Assembly: GCA_030247855.1 (NCBI GenBank)
Contig: JAPDRN010000022.1
Coordinates: 248,001 to 312,000 of the forward strand
Origin: Knufia peltigerae
Lineage: Eukaryota; Ascomycota; Eurotiomycetes; Chaetothyriales; Trichomeriaceae
Direction of reading: 5' to 3'
DNA length: 64,000 nt
Positions 58,539-64,000 of the stretch are shown in pieces. The notes beneath the pieces were generated by a model. It saw only the letters and a list, made by a program, of their open reading frames with translations, did no database searches and was not told where the DNA came from. Position 1 is the first letter of the stretch, and each line of letters begins with the position of its first letter. The position numbers and the translations under genes were made by a program.

Positions 58539-58861
58539 TCAATTCTCCAGCATATTCACCAACCTCTCGTAGAGCTCATCTGCAGCAGCAACCTCTTCAG
58601 GTGTGGCACCTTCGATGCCACATCCGCATGTCTCCAGATAGTCAATCGCACTGCGGTACCTCTCTCGAAGTATCTTCTACTCAGCCAGGCAGCTTCCACC
58701 AGCTTGCAAAAGCTGAAAATGTGCTCGGCATTCATATCCGGAGTTTCTCTGACAACCTCCATGAACTCTCTCGCCACCTTCTGAAGTTTTACTGCGCCTG
58801 CAGCGTTGCTCAAGTCGTATATTGTGGGACTGGGTCTGGAGAAGTCAAAGGGAGCAGCCAT
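58539..58861 (-). CDS. Small hypothetical protein, 3' end uncertain
   Basis: A minus-strand frame starts at ATG 58861 (MAAPFDFSRPSPTIYDLSN) and stays coding-like through AEHIFSFCKLVEAAWLSR (about 70 residues). A second coding-like segment in another frame (RSAIDYLETCGCGIEG, then EEVAAADELYERLVNMLEN) ends at a TGA at 58539-58541. Either a ~50-nt intron with a poor GAAG acceptor or a one-base frameshift near 58680 separates them. The uninterrupted first frame would end at 58556 instead. No family recognised; helical and soluble in appearance. Confidence 0.4.
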
Positions 58862-59368
58862 GTTGATGCTTGAGGAGATTGAGTGTTTCTGCGCTTAGAT
58901 GCTGTGTCTATGACGGCTGATTGAGAAAGGACGGTAGATGCCAGGGAAACGTGGTGAACTAGTAGAGGTGACTTTAATCATGAATGACTGCCTTGAGAGT
59001 GACTCTATCCTATTGAAGTTGCGTCACTCCGTACTTGATCATAACGTTGACTCTGCATCTTACTTCAATAGCTGTTTGATCATCACCTTGTCACTTTACT
59101 CAGCGCCATAGGAAGTAACTCAGCGACCTTCCGCTATTCAACGATTGTCATCGCCATGTTTGACCCCACGTCTCACGCCCGGACCAAAGCAGTGTTTGGA
59201 CTCGTCGACATGGAGGAGCCGTTAAGTGATAACCTATCTATATTATAGAATAGGACAACGGGGGACGCCAGAGAAATGCACATCATGAGTTGGTTAGCAG
59301 ACGTCCTTGGGAATTGGTGGATATCAAAAGGTATATGGAGTACGGAGTATAGATAATCCGTCATCTCG
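58862..59368. other. Intergenic
   Basis: Promoter region of the P450. It contains TACGGAGTA at 59341-59349 and a one-mismatch inverted copy near 59026-59034. Confidence 0.35.
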
Positions 59369-61120
59369 ATGACTAATCAGTCAGGCGCCCCAAATACACT
59401 GTCAGGCAACCCACAGATGTTCCAGACCTCCTCCTTTCAACACACGTCAGACTCACGCAGCGTCGATACAGAAGCCTCTGTGATTCGAAGTGCGCTGCAT
59501 AACTCTGTGAGGCAGTTTTCAAAGATGCTGAAAATTGCCCTTATCCTCACGGGCGTCGCCTGGGTCGCTTATGTTCTCGTTCGCTATGTCGTCGGGGAGC
59601 GAAGACATCAGCGCCAGGCCTGGCAGTGGGGTTGTCAGCCCGCTCCTCGAGAACGAGGAACGTGGTACGGCGTGACAATTATCAGAGATTTCATCCAGGC
59701 GTTGCGAGACGAGCGCGCTCCTCAATACTTTATTGAATGGCAAGAGAGAAATCCAAAGACATATGTCACTAGATTTTTCGACACAGATGTCTTTCAGACA
59801 TGCGAACCTGCAAACATTCAAGCCCTCCTAGCGAGCCAGTTTGAGGACTTTGGGCTGGGCCATCGTCTACATTCTTGGTCGCCAATGTTCGGAAGAGGCA
59901 TTTTCACTACTGATGGCGCAGAATGGTTCGTGTGCCCTCTTGGTATAGCACTGCTGGCAAACTAATCAGACTTCAGGAAACATCAAAGGGCAATCCTGCG
60001 GCCACAGTTTGCGAGAGAGATTTTGCAGGATCTCGACACAGAGGAGAAGCATCACAGAAACCTACTACGCCATCTCTTGGTCCGGCCGGACGGATGGACT
60101 GACAGAGTCGACTTGGCACCTTTATTCATGCGATTGACCATGGACTCGAGCACAGAACTTCTTTTCGGCCAGAGTACAGACTCTCAATTAGCAGCTCTCG
60201 ATGGCGAACATAAGCGTGGGACCACGGTTGAATGGAAGTCATTCGATGAAGCTTACGCAAGAGGACTGAAGACTGTCGGGATTCGAAATTTTCTCGAAGA
60301 CTTGCACTGGCTCTACAACCCCGGCCATTACAAAGAGGATGTTAAGGTTGTGCACGCCTACGTTGATCATTTTGTCCAGCAAGGTTTGCGCCGTGCTGAG
60401 GTAACCGATCATAAGGCCAACGACACGTCGAGGAAGTATTGTTTCCTCGATGAACTCATCAAAGAGACTAGACATCCTGTCGAACTTCGCGATAACTTGG
60501 TGAACATTCTGGTGGCCGGACGAGATACAACCTCTAGCGCTTTAGGCTGGACTTTTTACTTACTGGCCCACAATGTCAACGTCTTCCACCGACTGCGTCA
60601 AATTATCACCCGTGAATTTGGGTCTTACGAATCGCCAAAGAACCTCGACTTCGCTTCCATCAAGGGATGCACGTATCTGCAGCATGTGTTGAACGAGAGT
60701 CTGCGATTATACCCACCCGTCCCGGCCAATGCGAGATTCTCAGTCAAGGACACCACTTTGCCGGTTGGTGGCGGGCCCGATGGAAAATCTCCTGTCTACG
60801 TCCCAAAAGGCAAGTCGGTCGCGTATTTTGTGGGCGCCATGCACAGGAGGACAGACCTCTGGGGAGAAGATGCCAACGAATTTTGCCCTGATCGCTGGAT
60901 CGGTCGCAAGGCGAAATGGGATTATCTGCCGTTCAGTGGCGGCGCGAGAATTTGTCTCGGCCAGCAGCAAGCTTTAACCTTGGCAGGCTTCACGATCATC
61001 CGGCTCCTCCAAAAGTTTGACGACATACAGCCTGCTGACCATGGAGAGAGGACTCGACATGTCTTTACGCTCACAGACGCACCGCGGTATTGCTGGGTCA
61101 GGCTACACGAGGCTTCGTGA
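59369..61120 (+). CDS. Cytochrome P450, CYP52-like
   Basis: 566 aa in this model, exons 59369-59925 and 59977-61120; the intron joins DGAE-WKHQRAILRPQFARE, a typical helix C. A membrane anchor (MLKIALILTGVAWVAYVLV) starts at codon 53, so the true start may be the ATG at 59525; the upstream 52 codons have no counterpart in the family. The I-helix is VAGRDTTSSALGW (Ala366 region), the K-helix ESLR, and the heme-binding loop FSGGARICLGQQ with Cys512 as thiolate ligand. The block TYVTRFFDTDVFQTCEPANIQ resembles CYP52-type n-alkane/fatty-acid hydroxylases, which work at the ER with NADPH-P450 reductase. It sits near the transporter and arylsulfatase. Confidence 0.88.
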
Positions 61121-62938
61121 AGCTAGCGTGAAGCAACCATAAGAATTGTTCTATCTTCTGTGAATTGAGGATATGGGTGTTTAACTGAGTTCACTGTGTA
61201 CAGTGTCTGCTCGGTTGGTATTCGTTTGTAATGTTTTGGCAACCCTTGGACACACAAAAATGTCATTGCTTCTGCGTTGTCTCTTCAATATGCTGCTTGT
61301 GGTGGTTACTGAAGGTCTCGTATGGAATCGCTCTCCGGTCCGTCGTGCGACCTTGAAGATTCGCTGCCGGTCTTTATCTCTTTAAGCCCGGTCTCTCTGG
61401 CTTTCTTGAATCTTACTGGCCTTTTTCATTTGTACGTTTGGATGTTTCAGTTATTCTGGGTACTACTATAGCATGTCACTAACTTTCCCGACGGATTGTG
61501 ACATGTTGCCTGTTGCTGCAGGACTATAAAGCAATCATCTTTTCCCCTTTCCCCTGAAAGATCTTGTTCAGACATGCACCCACCTACGAGGGGATTATGG
61601 AAGGTTTTTATATATACAACTCAACTCACCATTCGAGAGAACTGAAAATAGGTATCTGTGCCTATGGGGTTGAGGTCTTTTACCTCGATGACCCCTACTA
61701 CCCCCGTCCATGTGAAAGTACAAAGATTCAACAAGAACTATGGAATTCATTGGTTCGCTGTATCTCAGTACGGCAGATACATATTTGCCCATTGGCTTAC
61801 CTTATTCTCCTTCGGTCGTCTCTCAATCTCCATCACTCTCTCAATGTGAGTGCTCTCATTCCTAGACGACGTCTCGAGGGTCTGAATGCTGACGACTGGC
61901 TGCTTTAAGTAGGTTGTCCCTACGTTGCCCGTCACTGTCTGCTTTGAGAATGCTGATTATGCAGGCGTGTACAATGTAATAATTCAACAGGAAGAAAAAA
62001 ACAGTCTTGTACCACAACATCCAGCGTGCCTGGGATTTTACTGCAAGACTTGAACTAACTGGCCACCAATACCTCAGTTTCCAGGATCCCCAACCTTAGT
62101 TCTGATTCAGTATGAGACAGCGATGGTCCGTTACGAGATCAAGGTCGAGGCCTGGAATGGATTGACTACAGAAGATAAAGACAAGATCATCGACTTCTGG
62201 GAGCTCGAACAAGCTGCGAATGATCGAGTCTGAAATGGAAATGTAGGCTCATCTGGCCATGCTTCGATGTATGAAGATAAGGTTAAAGGAGTTGCTTGAT
62301 GGCTCAATACAGCGGCACCGCCGTTGAAGTCCTGCTAGCACATTTGCAGCAAAGAGCACGTTACTAGATAGAGCAAGCAGATGCTGCCAATGGATACAGT
62401 CAGTTACGCTAATATTTGCACAGTAGTTTCCCATATAAACATCCGTAGACTTCATAGAACTACAGGCCTAGAGAAGCAACAATGGCCGGCAAACGTGAAC
62501 AAGCCAGTCGGTGATTTCGCAGCTTCTCTGCTAAATAAGGATGCGGCTATGTAGAAGCTGTAAGCTATCAACAGTGTATTGATTCTGGAATTTTAATCGT
62601 CAGGTCGTACTTGAGTATTGCACACCTTGAGTGTGGACGCTAGTCCCAAAATGGGGTTGCCGCATTTAGCAAAAGTGAGGTGAGTATTCTGCTCCATTAC
62701 TATCTTCTTCTCTTTCCTCGGAGCAAAATGTTTGCACAAGGTATGTTCAAGGTGATGCGTCCAGAGTGAGTCTGATGCTGATACTGTTGATACCACAGTT
62801 CAAAACCTGACCAACGGCCTGCCATAAGGTACTTTTTCTTCCCTATACCTCTCATCGAGTGTTGAACTTTTGGCTGACTAGTCGTGTGTAGCCATTGAAC
62901 TCCCAACTCTTTAGGTGCAAGTGCGGGTCGCCCACCCA
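61121..62938. other. Gene-poor region with weak coding signals
   Basis: A + frame at ~61597-61908 (MEGFYIYNSTHH..) and a coding-like segment at ~62073-62233 (QYETAMVRYEIKVEAWNGL, then a long acidic helix to a stop) may be parts of one decayed or poorly readable gene. I could not join them by consistent splicing and do not recognise a family. Confidence 0.3.
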
Positions 62939-63447
62939 ATGGGTGAGGTCATCGACGAGGACGACGAGGACGACTGGCCTCTGTGCCCAGAGCACAAGCG
63001 GGACAAGTTGCCCAAGCTTGTCAACCCGGTGTGGTAAGCAAGTTCCAACACAATAACTCGGGAATACAGTGGCTGATAATTGTCGTCCAGGGTTGACCTG
63101 CTTGGGCATGTAGTGCAGCCGGGAGCAAGAACGGGCGAGGAGGATGGTGTGGCAGATCAGAACAGGTATGGCATTCTCACTTTTCGTCCTTACCATTCGA
63201 ATCTTTTCCAATTCGGATCTTATACCCTTACCATTCCAATGACTGTCGACCTTTGCTCACTGCCATCTCTGTTAGATCACGCCACACCTCCGAACCAGAG
63301 GCAAGCGCCGCCCGTTTCCCCCCTCCTGGCTCGCCTGCCCCTGCCGCTGCTGTGCCCTCGAAGAGGAAGGCTCTTGCGGCTTTGTCCGCAAACACAGCTG
63401 GGGTGGCTACCCAGACAGCCAAAAAAAGAAAACCCCAGAAAAAATGA
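62939..63447 (+). CDS. Hypothetical small protein or 3' part of a longer gene
   Basis: Three exons join in frame: 62939-63033, 63091-63165 and 63276-63447 (113 aa from ATG 62939). Donors are GTAAGC and GTATGG; acceptors GTCCAG and GTTAG. The first part is acidic (VIDEDDEDDWPLC), the end basic with nuclear-signal-like KKRKPQKK and an Ala/Pro/Ser-rich middle. A possible acceptor CTCTTTAG at 62913 directly precedes the same open frame, so an upstream exon may exist; intron-like signals continue to ~62640. No family recognised. Confidence 0.35.
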
Positions 63448-64000
63448 AAAATCACCAAAAATCACCAAAAAATAACAAAAAAACTCAACCTGAGGTTTAT
63501 TCTTTTGGCTTTTTGGGAGCTTGTACAGAGTACGAGTAGCGTCTCTGCGTCCTCGCGGCCTCAAGCCGCCCGGCTCCCGAGCCGTCGTCTTCTCAATGTT
63601 GACTTCTCCATCCAAAGTCTGCCGAACCTCCAAGCATGGGAGCTTGTACGACGCCTCCCTTGGTGTCGTCCTCTCAGAACTCGAGTCATTTTGACTTCCA
63701 AGCCATGGGATCTTGTACGACTATGCTCTCTGAATGTCCGGCTTGACAATGTTTGCTCCAGCGACCATTGCTTAATGAGTTGACGCCCTAGGATCAGAAC
63801 TATGTTATCGGCAGGTTTGGACCACGGAGACGCGCCGAGGTCCAAAGGAGCATAGTCGTACAAGCTCCCATGCCTTCAAATTCGGGGAGAAGAGCATAAA
63901 AGTTGACACCGAGACAAAGTTTTATCGTCGAAGCTCAGATTCGGCCACCTACAATATGTCGCATGACGCAGCTGGCTGCCTCGAGCAACGCGTCATTTAC
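63448..64000. other. Right-edge region without a recognised gene
   Basis: Open frames on both strands are explained by a small repeat family (see 63515-63874). No gene is supported up to the window edge. Confidence 0.35.
63515..63874. repeat. Small dispersed repeat with two direct copies, one inverted copy and one partial copy
   Basis: The core GCATGGGAGCTTGTACGAC occurs at 63634-63652. It recurs with one change as part of 63702-63728 (CCATGGGATCTTGTACGAC, then TATGCTC). An inverted copy is at 63848-63874, which as reverse complement gives GGCATGGGAGCTTGTACGAC plus TATGCTC. A partial GGGAGCTTGTAC lies at 63515-63526. Copies 2 and 3 face each other ~120 bases apart. This could be the end of a decayed mobile element or a local duplication. 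Confidence 0.6.

Noticed and set aside
1..64000. tRNA, rRNA, CRISPR arrays or an intact transposon
   Set aside because: No B-box with matching acceptor stem, no regularly spaced repeats, and no transposase or reverse transcriptase motif was found by eye; a covariance-model scan would be decisive for tRNAs.

Overview
This is nuclear DNA from a filamentous ascomycete (Pezizomycotina). The gene families (RTA1-like exporter, TRI12-type MFS transporter, Zn2Cys6 regulator, Clr5-domain protein, CYP52-type P450) and the many short introns (about 47-100 nt, GT..AG, often with CTRAC/TAAC branch-like sequence) look most like a eurotiomycete, perhaps Chaetothyriales. That placement is an inference. All spliced models were built by hand from reading-frame continuity, splice consensus and family conservation.

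Left part (1-16.4 kb), mostly housekeeping or membrane genes: start of a histidine-phosphatase gene (-), an SDR oxidoreductase, a ferric reductase, a VHS/GAT adaptor-like protein, an acid-phosphatase-fold protein, a WRAP73/Wdr8-like WD40 protein, a mitochondrial TPR protein resembling Mgr3, and an RTA1-family membrane protein. Centre-left (16.7-35 kb), an accessory-looking region: two paralogous orphan genes on the minus strand, one with a broken reading frame; a small four-exon orphan gene; a local family of UBA-like/SANT-like proteins (one short intact, one decayed, one long intact) with a superfamily 1 helicase fragment beside the decayed copy; and an F-box gene. Centre (35-44 kb), conserved genes: DUS1-type tRNA dihydrouridine synthase, an MJ1316-domain protein, an alpha/beta hydrolase, a Clr5-domain protein and a small internally repeated protein.

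Right part (45-61 kb), a metabolic cluster-like run: nitrilase, a succinate dehydrogenase subunit C (SDHC) gene with an unusual quinone-site sequence, a divergently transcribed Zn2Cys6 regulator, a class III aminotransferase, a 13-exon TRI12-type MFS transporter, an arylsulfatase, a small unknown gene and a CYP52-like P450. One reading is a xenobiotic or specialised-metabolite locus in which the SDHC copy is a duplicated target. The last 3 kb hold weak gene models and a small repeat family at the edge.

No tRNA, rRNA, CRISPR array or intact transposase/reverse transcriptase gene was recognised.
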